Shown here one piece after another: positions 15,981 through 24,758 of a stretch of DNA of 64,000 nucleotides. The position numbers were made by a program, and so were the translations under genes. The notes below the pieces were generated by a model. That model was given only the letters and a program-made list of their open reading frames with translations. It searched no databases and was not told the DNA's origin. The stretch's first letter is position 1; each line of letters opens with the position of its first letter. The stretch is from Paenibacillus gallinarum (GTDB taxonomy: Bacteria; Bacillota; Bacilli; Paenibacillales; Paenibacillaceae), in contig NZ_JACSQL010000014.1 in the NCBI RefSeq assembly GCF_014836635.1, positions 57,461 through 121,460 on the forward strand, read 5' to 3'.

Positions 15981-17474
15981 ATGAGTTATGTTATTGGTGT
16001 CGATTTAGGAACGAGTGCTGTGAAAACGGTACTTGTCAACCGCAGCGGAGACGTTTTATTTGAATCATCACAGCCATATCCATTACATCAACCGAAAGCT
16101 GGCTACAGCGAACAGAATCCAGAAGATTGGGTCGAGCAGACCTTAGTGTCTCTTCGTAAGCTCATGGAGATGTCTAACATTTCGGCTGAGGAAGTAGCGG
16201 GTCTCAGCTTCTCTGGTCAGATGCATGGGCTTGTGTTACTTAATAAGGATGGACAGGTGCTACGTCCCGCTATCTTATGGAATGATACACGAACGACCGC
16301 GGAATGCCGTCTTATCGAGGAAACGTTAGATGCGGATCTATTACAGATTGCAAAAAACCGTGCATTAGAAGGATTTACACTTCCTAAAATATTATGGGTG
16401 CAAAAACATGAACCTGAGATCATGGAGCAGGCGGCCGTATTCTTACTTCCTAAAGACTATGTTCGTTACCGATTAACCGGCGACTATGCGATGGATTATT
16501 CCGATGCGGCGGGGACGCTGTTATTAGATATAGCAAGCAAAAGCTGGAGTCAGACGATTGCAGAAGCGTTCTCACTTCCACTTTCTCTCTACCCAAGACT
16601 TGTTGAGTCCTTTGAAGAAGTGGGAACACTGCTTCCAGAGATTGCAGAAGCATCAAATCTTACCGCAAACACGAAAGTATTTGCCGGGGGAGCAGACAAT
16701 GCTTGCGGGGCGATTGGCGCCGGCATTCTGAATGAAGGACAGACGATGAGCAGTATCGGAACCTCAGGGGTTGTACTTGCTTATGAAGAGCGTAAAGAGC
16801 TTGATTTTGAAGGGAAAGTACATTTCTTTAACCATGGGGAGAAAGATGCTTTTTATATTATGGGTGTGACACTCGCTGCGGGTTATAGTTTGACTTGGTT
16901 TAAGGATACGTTTGCAAAAGATCTTTCCTTTGATGAACTGCTTAGCGGCATTGATGCTATACCGGCAGGCAGTAAGGGGCTTTTATTCACTCCTTATCTC
17001 GTTGGCGAACGGACTCCGCATCCAGATGCCAATATTCGCGCAAGTTTCATTGGCGTAGACGCAAGTCATTCTCTTTCCCACTTTGGACGTGCCGTACTGG
17101 AAGGGATTACTTTCTCATTAAGAGAGTCCATTGATATCATCCGTGAATCTGGCAAAAACATTCAAGAAGTCGTTTCGATCGGCGGCGGAGCTAAAAATGA
17201 AACCTGGCTGCAAATGCAGGCTGATATTTTCAATAGCCGGATTGTGAAGCTCGAAAGCGAACAAGGTCCTGCTATGGGGGCTGCCATGCTTGCGGCTTAC
17301 GGGTGTGGATGGTTTGATTCTTTACAGGCATGTGCAGCAGCCTTTATTCGTCCTGCGAAAACCTATGAACCAAATCCGGAGACGGCTGCAGTATACGATG
17401 AACTGTTTGCGCTCTATCAGAATATATACGGACAAACGCGTGAGTTAAATGAGAAACTCGCACAATACAGATAG
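15981..17474 (+). CDS. xylB: Xylulokinase
   Basis: Phosphorylates D-xylulose to xylulose 5-phosphate for the pentose phosphate pathway. FGGY kinase fold: N-terminal GVDLGTSAVK phosphate loop, FSGQMHGLVLL with the substrate-binding MHG, WNDTRT, and C-terminal GGGAKNETWLQMQADI. 497 residues is normal. RBS AAGGAGGAAG. It lies 156 bases after xylA in the same operon, separated by the hairpin at 15885. Confidence 0.96.
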   Translation: MSYVIGVDLGTSAVKTVLVNRSGDVLFESSQPYPLHQPKAGYSEQNPEDWVEQTLVSLRKLMEMSNISAEEVAGLSFSGQMHGLVLLNKDGQVLRPAILWNDTRTTAECRLIEETLDADLLQIAKNRALEGFTLPKILWVQKHEPEIMEQAAVFLLPKDYVRYRLTGDYAMDYSDAAGTLLLDIASKSWSQTIAEAFSLPLSLYPRLVESFEEVGTLLPEIAEASNLTANTKVFAGGADNACGAIGAGILNEGQTMSSIGTSGVVLAYEERKELDFEGKVHFFNHGEKDAFYIMGVTLAAGYSLTWFKDTFAKDLSFDELLSGIDAIPAGSKGLLFTPYLVGERTPHPDANIRASFIGVDASHSLSHFGRAVLEGITFSLRESIDIIRESGKNIQEVVSIGGGAKNETWLQMQADIFNSRIVKLESEQGPAMGAAMLAAYGCGWFDSLQACAAAFIRPAKTYEPNPETAAVYDELFALYQNIYGQTRELNEKLAQYR

Positions 17475-17490
17475 GCAGCTATACCGTCCA

Positions 17491-17524
17491 AATAACCGCT
17501 CCGGGATTACGGGGCGGTTATTTG
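17491..17524 (+). terminator. Terminator of the xyl operon
   Basis: Stem AATAACCGCTCCG / CGGGGCGGTTATT with loop GGATTA; T-rich but interrupted tail. Confidence 0.75.
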
Positions 17525-17735
17525 TGTATCTATTTTTCATGAGAAGCGAAGACGATTTCATGAGATAGGGTTTAATTATCGTGGCAGTTTATGTTAGAGT
17601 GTATGAGGTTTGCAACACGTTTTTTGGCAAAAAGTTGGGTGTTTATCTTGAAATTTTTAATTAGGAAATGTGGAATGTGATAGATTATAGTGTGATATAC
17701 TGGAATAGATTGGAAATTAGGGGGAGGTATAAATT

Positions 17736-20096
17736 TTGGATATAAGGTCATCGATTTCTGTGAAAAAAGTAGCAGCTACCATGGCGGCTATTATGCTTGG
17801 AGTACATACGCAAGGAGCAATTCATAGTGTTTCCGCTGCTTCTGTCGTTGTAACTGAGACAGCAAGTGAGGCGGGAAGTGGTCAATCTTCAATTGTTCTA
17901 GACTCAAAACTTCCAAAAGGCGCAAAAATTTCGTCAGAAAAAGCGTATAACAATGTGATTGCATTGTTTCCTGAACTAAAAAAAGCAACGTTAACATCAT
18001 CTAATTATGGTGGAGGGAATTTATACCCGCAGCCAGATTATAAAGTCTGGGATTTGCAATTCCAAATTAGAATGGGTTCATCCTCTCATGGATTCAGTGC
18101 TACTGTGCATGGTGAGACAGGAGAAGTCTTGTCTGTGTATTTGCCTGAATATTTGTGGGAGAAACAAGCAGACAGTGATGCTAAACGTATTTCTTATGCT
18201 GAATCTGAAGCAATCAGCAAAGCGTTTTTGCATAAAGCCATCAAAGGATTATCTGAGGATGATTATGTTAAATTAGACGCTAATGGAGGAGATACGATAT
18301 CTCCGCTTTTTGGTCATGCACAGTACTATTTTGTTTATCAACTTCATGTGAATGGACTGCCTACGAGTGAAAATACAGTCTATGTTACTGTACACGACAG
18401 CGGGGTTGTGACTAATTATTCGAGAAACATACCACAGTCCGACTTTCCTTCTCCTAATCCCAAATTGTCTGCACAAGAAGCAAGATCTATATTCGAAAAG
18501 AACTTTAATGTAGAGCTATCCTACATCCCTAATAAATACAGTTATAATAAAAAACATAGCAATTATTATCTTGGTTATTTGCCTTCAACAGGAATGGAAT
18601 CCATTGATGCGAATACAGGAGAAACTTTTAGCACATATAATTCAACAGATACAAAAACAGAATATGTTACTGAGTCTTTGCCAAATGGAAATGCTTTTGT
18701 TCCTTCAAAGAAAGATCTGTCCGCTGAGGAAGCCCTGCAATTAGTAGAAAACACATTCCCGACTCCTAAGGGGTATCAGGTTTCTGAAAGCCGTTATGAG
18801 AAAAGAAGTTACCGGTCTGGAGAGCCGAGTTGGAATATCCGTTGGTCTAAAGAGGATAAGGATAATTCGTATATGTACATGAATGGGATCTCCGCCGAAG
18901 TTAACGCAAAGACTGGAGAAATTCAAAGTTACGAAATTTACAACCATAGTATGGATAATGAGACTGAGGTCGATAAAACAGTAGAGAACAAACAGAAAAT
19001 CACAGCAGAAGCTGCGAAAAAGCTGGCAATCAATAAAGTTCTGGCACTCGTTCCAAACGCAGCGAAGGAACTAAAACTGAGTACGGTGAGCAATTCCGAC
19101 ACAAGTTATTTCTTTAATTTTACTCGTTATCTGAATGGGATTCCTGTGTATGGCGATAATGTGAGCATCTCGATGGACAAAACAGGAGCAGTGCAGAGCT
19201 TTTATTCTCAGTTCTCTGCTGATGCTGCCAATATGCCGGCTGCATCTGAACCAGCAGTGACGAAAGAGGCAGCAAAAAAGATTTTCCTTGATCGAACCAA
19301 AACGACACTTCAATACGAAGGATTTGGCGGGTATTATGGAATTCAAGGAAATAGAGAAGAAAGATCCATTAAGCTTGTGTATCATCCACAATTAAGCGAT
19401 ATTGACTATTACAGCAATGAAGCGCTTGATGCTTCTAGTGGAAAATGGAAACTTCTCTATGGAACCAAACAGGAAAGCCTTGTATCCGATATTGTGGATA
19501 TTAAAGGACACAGTGCGGAATCTGTACTACAGAAGTTGGTCACTCATGGGGTGTTAACACCGAACGACGAAGGGAAAATAGAGACGGAACGTACCATCAC
19601 CAAAGGGGATTGGTATACGTATTTAGCAAGAGGACTTAATCCTGGTGTGGAAAATGAAATATATTATTCAGGAAGTGAAGACGATAAGATATTTGCAGAT
19701 GTGGATATAGAGAGTCCTTATGCATCAGTAATGAATCTTCTTATTAATCATTCCTGGATTGAAGCGGATCCGGAACAAAAATTATCTCCTGAAAAACAAC
19801 TTACACGTGGGGATTTAGCTGAAATTATCATGAGTGTGCTGAAATACGAAAAACTATCTAAGTTCTATCAACAGGGAACAGATCTGGCTGCTGTAGCAGA
19901 TGCTTCTCAGATTACAAATAAAGGCGCTGCTTCACTAACAATTAAGCTGGATTTGCTGCCGCTCATCGATGGACGATTCCTGCCTGAACGTTTTGTGACT
20001 GTTACAGAAGCAGCTCAAGTACTCAATCGTCTGGCAGAGTTACAAGGGAAACTTGATTTTTTCATGAATAGTCAGTCTTCCTATCGTTATTATTAA
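17736..20096 (+). CDS. Secreted YcdB/YcdC-repeat protein with SLH-like C-terminus
   Basis: A 786-residue exported protein. A cleavable signal is seen at the N-terminus (basic KK, hydrophobic core, SVSAAS near residue 37). Repeated PepSY/YcdB-type modules follow, each opening with S/T-x-EEA: about 62 (SSEKAYNNVIALFP), 240 (SAQEARSIF), 327 (SAEEALQLVENTFP), 422 (TAEAAKKLAINKVLALVP) and 508 (TKEAAKKIF). From about 600 the protein turns into S-layer-homology-like segments (TKGDWYTYLARGL, LTRGDLAEIIMSVL, VTVTEAAQVLNRLAEL). The start is TTG with GGGGGAGG eight bases upstream. Likely wall-associated; such modules resemble protease propeptides but no catalytic domain is present, so function is unknown. 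Confidence 0.82.
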   Translation: MDIRSSISVKKVAATMAAIMLGVHTQGAIHSVSAASVVVTETASEAGSGQSSIVLDSKLPKGAKISSEKAYNNVIALFPELKKATLTSSNYGGGNLYPQPDYKVWDLQFQIRMGSSSHGFSATVHGETGEVLSVYLPEYLWEKQADSDAKRISYAESEAISKAFLHKAIKGLSEDDYVKLDANGGDTISPLFGHAQYYFVYQLHVNGLPTSENTVYVTVHDSGVVTNYSRNIPQSDFPSPNPKLSAQEARSIFEKNFNVELSYIPNKYSYNKKHSNYYLGYLPSTGMESIDANTGETFSTYNSTDTKTEYVTESLPNGNAFVPSKKDLSAEEALQLVENTFPTPKGYQVSESRYEKRSYRSGEPSWNIRWSKEDKDNSYMYMNGISAEVNAKTGEIQSYEIYNHSMDNETEVDKTVENKQKITAEAAKKLAINKVLALVPNAAKELKLSTVSNSDTSYFFNFTRYLNGIPVYGDNVSISMDKTGAVQSFYSQFSADAANMPAASEPAVTKEAAKKIFLDRTKTTLQYEGFGGYYGIQGNREERSIKLVYHPQLSDIDYYSNEALDASSGKWKLLYGTKQESLVSDIVDIKGHSAESVLQKLVTHGVLTPNDEGKIETERTITKGDWYTYLARGLNPGVENEIYYSGSEDDKIFADVDIESPYASVMNLLINHSWIEADPEQKLSPEKQLTRGDLAEIIMSVLKYEKLSKFYQQGTDLAAVADASQITNKGAASLTIKLDLLPLIDGRFLPERFVTVTEAAQVLNRLAELQGKLDFFMNSQSSYRYY

Positions 20097-20153
20097 TGAA
20101 TGGATGTACAGGTACTTATTTGACCGAAACTGAATAGATATAATTAGATTTAG

Positions 20154-20188
20154 AAAATAGCTTCCTACTAAGGAAGCTATTTTTTTTC
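20154..20188 (+). terminator. Terminator after the YcdB/SLH protein gene
   Basis: Stem AAAATAGCTTCCT / AGGAAGCTATTTT with T8. Confidence 0.93.
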
Positions 20189-20290
20189 GATGAAGATCGA
20201 CAAAACTAGAAAAGAGATGCCAAGAGCGTTTGTGTTACAATATTCCTGCAAAGACTAGAGCCCATTACCCGAAGAGAGGCGGAGACGACC

Positions 20291-21409
20291 TTGAGGAAAA
20301 ACCGCTTTGGTTTGTTAATCGTTGTACTGCTCGCCCTTGTGATGATTATTGTGATCCCCCGGGTAGTAGACCTCGATACACTGTATGCAGCTTCTACAGA
20401 GAGAGTAATTACATCAGAGAGCATGCACACTGTACTGACGACAGCTATGCTGGGCAGAACAGAAAGTGTGAAGTTTACGTATAAAGGAAAAATTAAAACG
20501 CTCAAGGCTACTTTACAGAAAGCAATTGAAGAGGCAATGGCAAGCGACCCCTATATCCAATACAATATTAAAAGTTATGCTTATCATTACAAGGGGAACA
20601 ATGTATCGGCGGAAGTGACTATTGATCTGAAATACCGCGAGACCAAAGCCCAAACCGCGTATGTTGAACGAAGAGTTAAAGAGATATTAGAAGAGATCAT
20701 AACTCCAGGAATGAATTCACACGAGAAGGTAGAAGCCATCCATGACTGGATTGTACTTCATTTGGCTTACGATGTATCTCTACGGAAATATACGGCTTAT
20801 GATGGTCTTGCTACAGGCAGTACGGTATGCCAAGGTTACTCGTTACTTGCTTATAAAATGTTAGAACAATCAGGTATTAAGAACCGAATTGTGGAAGGTC
20901 AAGCAGGGGGGCAACTTCATGCTTGGAATCTGGTATTGCTTGATGGGAAGTGGTATCATCTGGACACAACCTGGGATGATCCGACTCCTAATCAACCCGG
21001 TAAGGTGAGTTATAACTATTATTTACTTACTGACGATGAGATGGGAAAAGATCATACGTGGCAAAAACAATATCCTAAAGCATCTTCTCTTTACCGTGAA
21101 ACATTGAATGTATTACAGCAAACAGACAATAAAGCGGACGTATATGATCGCCTATACAACAAGCTGGATTATGTGCTCTATAATGAAGACAAAATTATAC
21201 ACAGTTCTGCAGATCTGAAAGCACTCGTAAAGGGGAAAATGAAAGAAGAACAGAAGGCAGTACTATTCCGCTACAGCGGGGAGAAGGCAAGACTTTTAGA
21301 GGCACTTAAGGATTTATATAGCCTAGGGCTGAATTCCGTTTCCTATTATGTGTCTGATTTTGAGGATACAGGAGATATGAAAGTAAAGGTCAGCTGGGAA
21401 TTGAAATAA
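20291..21409 (+). CDS. Exported transglutaminase-like protein
   Basis: 372 residues with a single N-terminal hydrophobic segment (LLIVVLLALVMIIVIP, residues 8-23) that acts as a signal or anchor, and a papain-like transglutaminase core. The catalytic triad is visible: Cys in GSTVCQGYSLLAYKML, His in GGQLHAWNLVLLDGKWYHLD and Asp in DTTWDDP. The start is TTG preceded by GAGAGGCGGAG. Proteins of this type act as cysteine proteases or cross-linkers at the cell surface; the substrate is unknown. Ends in a bidirectional terminator shared with the convergent permease gene. Confidence 0.85.
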   Translation: MRKNRFGLLIVVLLALVMIIVIPRVVDLDTLYAASTERVITSESMHTVLTTAMLGRTESVKFTYKGKIKTLKATLQKAIEEAMASDPYIQYNIKSYAYHYKGNNVSAEVTIDLKYRETKAQTAYVERRVKEILEEIITPGMNSHEKVEAIHDWIVLHLAYDVSLRKYTAYDGLATGSTVCQGYSLLAYKMLEQSGIKNRIVEGQAGGQLHAWNLVLLDGKWYHLDTTWDDPTPNQPGKVSYNYYLLTDDEMGKDHTWQKQYPKASSLYRETLNVLQQTDNKADVYDRLYNKLDYVLYNEDKIIHSSADLKALVKGKMKEEQKAVLFRYSGEKARLLEALKDLYSLGLNSVSYYVSDFEDTGDMKVKVSWELK

Positions 21410-21410
21410 G

Positions 21411-21448
21411 AAAAGCCTGTTCTACAACAATTGTAGAACAGGCTTTTT
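21411..21448 (+). terminator. Bidirectional terminator
   Basis: Stem AAAAGCCTGTTCTAC / GTAGAACAGGCTTTT with T5 on the plus strand and T4 on the minus strand, between convergent genes. Confidence 0.93.
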
Positions 21449-21450
21449 CA

Positions 21451-22902
21451 TTAAGATTGACCCGTTTCGAAATCACAATCCTGAAGAGGTATTATTTTTG
21501 TTTTATACTTCCATTTGTATCCGAACCAGATGATCAGGAAAAGTGGAATAGTGAAGTAGGTTGCAACGATATCAAGCCATCCTAAGTCAGCTAGATCCAA
21601 AGTGAATATTTGGCCCACAATGACAATCATACATAAAATAAGAGCGAAGATAGGTCCGAATGGGAACCATCTTGCACGGAAAGGCAAGTCTTTCAAGTCA
21701 CGTCCTTGGGCGATATAAGCTTTTCTAAAACGATAATGACTAACCGAAATACCAAGCCATGTAATAAATCCGCACATTCCAGAAGCGTTCAGAAGCCATG
21801 TATATACTACGCCATCTCCGAACATGGATGAAAAGAAAGCCAGCATTCCTACTGCTCCCGTCGCTAGCAGAGCATAGATGGGCACGCCTTTGCCATTTAG
21901 TTTGCTAAAGATACGAGGTGCTTTTCCTTCTTTAGCAAGAGCAAACAATACACGGCTGGATGCGTAAATCCCTGAATTACCTGCTGAAAGAACGGAGGAA
22001 AGGATAACAGCATTCATGACGGATGCCGCGAATGCAAATCCGGCTTTTTCAAAAACTAACGTAAATGGACTGACACTAATATTGTCAATTCCAGATTTCA
22101 ATAAATTCGGGCTGGTATACGGAATCACGAGACCGATAACCAGAATCGTCAAGATATAGAAGAGCAGGATTCGCCAGAACACTTGACGGATCGCGCGCGG
22201 AACATTCTCACGCGGATTTTCACTTTCACCAGCCGCAACGCCGATAAGTTCGGTTCCTTGGAACGAGAAACCAGCAGCCATAAATACACCGAGCAGTGCA
22301 AAAAATCCTCCATGCATCGGGGCATCTCCGATCGTAAAGTTAGTGAAGCCAATGGCTTCGCCGCCGATGATACCTACAATCATCATGACACCTACGATCA
22401 GGAATATAACTACGGTAATAATTTTAATAAAAGCGAACCAATATTCAGATTCTCCGTACCCTTTAACGGAAAGAACATTGAGTCCAACAATAAGTAACAG
22501 GAAGAGCAAGCTCCATAATGCAGAGTTACTGTCAGGGAACCAGTATTTAATGATTAGCGTTGCCGCAGACAGTTCAGCTGCAATCGTGATCGCCCAGTTG
22601 TACCAAAAGTTCCAACCTAGCGCAAAACCGAGCGAAGGATCAACAAAACGAGTAGCATAGGTGCTAAATGATCCTGAGTCTGGCATAAATGTAGCTAGCT
22701 CTCCAAGACTCGACATGAGGAAATACACCATGATGCCGACAGCTGCATAAGCAATAAGGGCACCGCCTGGACCCGAGGTAGCGATCGCGCCGCCACTCGC
22801 TAGAAATAGTCCCGTTCCGATAGAACCACCGAGAGCAATCATTGTCATATGACGGGCTTTAAGCCCTTTTTTTAGAGTAGGTGCGGGTGAGTCTTGTTGC
22901 AT
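21451..22902 (-). CDS. lysP: Lysine-specific amino acid permease
   Basis: Twelve-helix APC-superfamily transporter of 483 residues. The opening LKARHMTMIALGGSIGTGLFLASG, GALIAYAAVGIMVYFLMSSLGELA, and GWNFWYNWAITIAAEL closely follow E. coli LysP. Substrate assignment is strengthened by a lysine riboswitch and intrinsic terminator in the leader (23220-22941). RBS AAGGAG is 12 bases before the ATG. Import of lysine would be shut off when internal lysine is high. Other basic amino acids remain possible but the riboswitch argues for lysine. Confidence 0.9.
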   Translation of the reverse strand: MQQDSPAPTLKKGLKARHMTMIALGGSIGTGLFLASGGAIATSGPGGALIAYAAVGIMVYFLMSSLGELATFMPDSGSFSTYATRFVDPSLGFALGWNFWYNWAITIAAELSAATLIIKYWFPDSNSALWSLLFLLLIVGLNVLSVKGYGESEYWFAFIKIITVVIFLIVGVMMIVGIIGGEAIGFTNFTIGDAPMHGGFFALLGVFMAAGFSFQGTELIGVAAGESENPRENVPRAIRQVFWRILLFYILTILVIGLVIPYTSPNLLKSGIDNISVSPFTLVFEKAGFAFAASVMNAVILSSVLSAGNSGIYASSRVLFALAKEGKAPRIFSKLNGKGVPIYALLATGAVGMLAFFSSMFGDGVVYTWLLNASGMCGFITWLGISVSHYRFRKAYIAQGRDLKDLPFRARWFPFGPIFALILCMIVIVGQIFTLDLADLGWLDIVATYFTIPLFLIIWFGYKWKYKTKIIPLQDCDFETGQS

Positions 22903-22940
22903 ATTCTAAATACACTCCTTCGATTTGAGTCAAACAATAC

Positions 22941-22970
22941 AAAAAGACCGCGGGCGGGCGCCGGCGGTCT
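22941..22970 (-). terminator. Riboswitch expression-platform terminator
   Basis: On the minus strand AGACCGC ... GCGGTCT with a GC-rich interior is followed by T5, about 40 bases before the lysP start and after the lysine aptamer. Confidence 0.88.
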
Positions 22971-23010
22971 ATATCATGAATTCGGCACCATACGTTTATT
23001 TCGTTAGAAT

Positions 23011-23220
23011 GTGAAGATAGCTCAACATAGCTGTTCCCTTTCAAAATGAGAATCATGCTATGACAGTTCTGTCCCTTTCGGAAAACAGCCCCAACCTGGA
23101 GTATATTTCAATAGAGCATTACTCGCAGATTTCGGCGAATACGCCTTTCAGCCCGGATGCTAGCGGCAGCTCATATGCCTCTCCTGGTTTACTGATCGTA
23201 TTCGCGACCTCTACCTCACC
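23011..23220 (-). promoter_or_regulatory. Lysine riboswitch (L box) upstream of lysP
   Basis: Read on the minus strand, the leader opens with GGTGAGGTAGAGGTCGCG, then AGTA, GGAGAGGCATATGAG, GGGCTGAAAGGCG, CGCCGAAAT, TTGGGGCTG and closes with AGCTATCTTCAC. These are in the order of the conserved lysine aptamer segments, and the first and last blocks pair as P1 (GTGAGGTAG with CTATCTTCAC, allowing a bulge). About 210 bases, the normal size. Lysine binding would favour the terminator at 22970-22941. Confidence 0.88.
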
Positions 23221-23358
23221 TGATAACTTACGTATGATGAGGTGTATCTTAATTATATGATTGTTCAAAACTCTTATTAAAAACAGACTTTAGTATAAAG
23301 GAAGGATAATTCTAAATCAATGGTATGAAATTCCTTTAATGTGAGTTCTTTGTGAAAA

Positions 23359-24495
23359 TTAATTTTTGGTCCGGCCAGCCATTTGCTGCCATATTGTACC
23401 TGCAGCTTCTTCGCCAGATTCAATACGTTCAAGAGCCATTCTCGCTTGAAGGCTGACTTCAAATTCAGGATCTTGTACCGCTTCTTCGAGGGCATCTTTC
23501 GCGTCCTCGGTTCCTACTTCATAAAGAAAACGCGCAGCCCGCCAGCGAACCAATTTGCTTGTGTCTTTAAGTGCAGGAATCATAACAGGTGTGGCAGCCG
23601 CATCCCCGATATCAGATAGCGTATCTCCAGCAGTCCGGCGCACAGCAGGTGATTTATCCTGCATTGCTTCATATAATAGTTCCTGCGCTTCCGGTGTCTT
23701 TAGATCACCTAGATATATGATTGCAAGGCGGCGAATTTGCATTTTTTCGTCCTGAAGAGCCGTGTTGATCATCTCGATTCGTTCGGGAGAGGGCTCCATT
23801 TGATCTAATGCGGCATAGCGAACGTGCCAGTCTTCATTCTGAAGAGCAACCTTCACTTCATCATCTGTCAGATCACGGCGCTGCTCTATAAATTCATCTT
23901 GATTGGCACCGTGAGCAATCGCCTGATCAATGACTTTAATGAGTCGTTCCTGCGGAAATGCAGCTTCAAGTTCTTGTTCCACTTCCCGAGCAATATCAGG
24001 GAGTTCGCCATACCGTACTCCATAATCGGTTAATTTACGTTCTTTAATGAGCGTACTGGAAGCAACTTCTGTGACAGCTTTGACAAAACGGTCGGACAGA
24101 GAGATTCGTTCTTCCTGAGATCCGGATTTCACCCTTATTTGCATAGGAATACCACGGAAAAATTGAACGAATACTTGTGCTTCGCCAAAATGTTCACCCA
24201 TAGCGTCTTCGGACTGGGTCCAGTTCATTTCTGCGCCTTCTTGACCAAGTTTGTTTTGAACTTCTCCAAGAATTTCAGACCAATCTGCATTTCCTTTACG
24301 ATCAAGTGCTACAAAACCTGCGGTGTGGAACACACTTTTCACTCCGCTGATGTGAAGCATTTGACGAATAAAAGCAGGGGCAGAGCGTTCGTTATCCAAA
24401 GTATATGTTTTACGAATTCCCGCCTCAAGTTGTTCATCCAAGTGGAGCATCATCGTATTTGGACTGGGCGTAGGTTCAATAGATATAATTTTCAT
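23359..24495 (-). CDS. cvfC: Conserved virulence factor C-like protein (Nfu N-domain plus HEAT-like repeats)
   Basis: 378 residues. The N-terminal ~90 residues (ISIEPTPSPNTMMLHLDEQL ... VKSVFHTAGFVALDRKGNADW) form the Nfu N-terminal domain found in iron-sulfur scaffold proteins, but no CxxC Nfu C-domain follows. From about residue 215 there are HEAT-like repeats (VKVALQNEDWHVRYAALDQM, MQIRRLAIIYLGDLKTPEAQELL, PAVRRTAGDTLSDIGD, VRWRAARFLYEVG). This architecture is that of CvfC, named from Staphylococcus aureus. RBS GGAGGT. Molecular function unknown; a protein-protein scaffold is suggested by the repeats. Confidence 0.85.
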   Translation of the reverse strand: MKIISIEPTPSPNTMMLHLDEQLEAGIRKTYTLDNERSAPAFIRQMLHISGVKSVFHTAGFVALDRKGNADWSEILGEVQNKLGQEGAEMNWTQSEDAMGEHFGEAQVFVQFFRGIPMQIRVKSGSQEERISLSDRFVKAVTEVASSTLIKERKLTDYGVRYGELPDIAREVEQELEAAFPQERLIKVIDQAIAHGANQDEFIEQRRDLTDDEVKVALQNEDWHVRYAALDQMEPSPERIEMINTALQDEKMQIRRLAIIYLGDLKTPEAQELLYEAMQDKSPAVRRTAGDTLSDIGDAAATPVMIPALKDTSKLVRWRAARFLYEVGTEDAKDALEEAVQDPEFEVSLQARMALERIESGEEAAGTIWQQMAGRTKN

Positions 24496-24608
24496 AAGTT
24501 TAAAATACCTCCGTTCATATATAAAAATGATATTGTGCTGTTAAGAATATCACTTAATTGTACATGAGTAATGAAATAAATCCAAAATGTATGTATTCCT
24601 ATGGTAAA

Positions 24609-24639
24609 TTGAGAAACTTCATCATATTTATGCTATAAT
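24609..24639 (+). promoter_or_regulatory. Promoter of the ABC-F gene
   Basis: TATAAT at 24634-24639 preceded by TGC, an extended -10 element; TTGAGA at 24609-24614 is 19 bases upstream. The ~115-base leader contains the inverted repeat TATGCA / TGCATA near 24680-24700 but no clear uORF. Confidence 0.5.
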
Positions 24640-24758
24640 ATGTTGCCATACGGGTAAATGCGGCTTAGTGGCTGATGTATGCACATTAGGCATGCATAGA
24701 ACCTTACGAACCAATTAAGAAATAAATTTAATTTAATATAAAGGATGGGATTTCTAAC

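Noticed and set aside
23040..23065. AATGAGAATCATGCTATGA, similar to a Fur box
   Set aside because: It falls inside the lysine aptamer, whose conserved sequence and pairing explain it.
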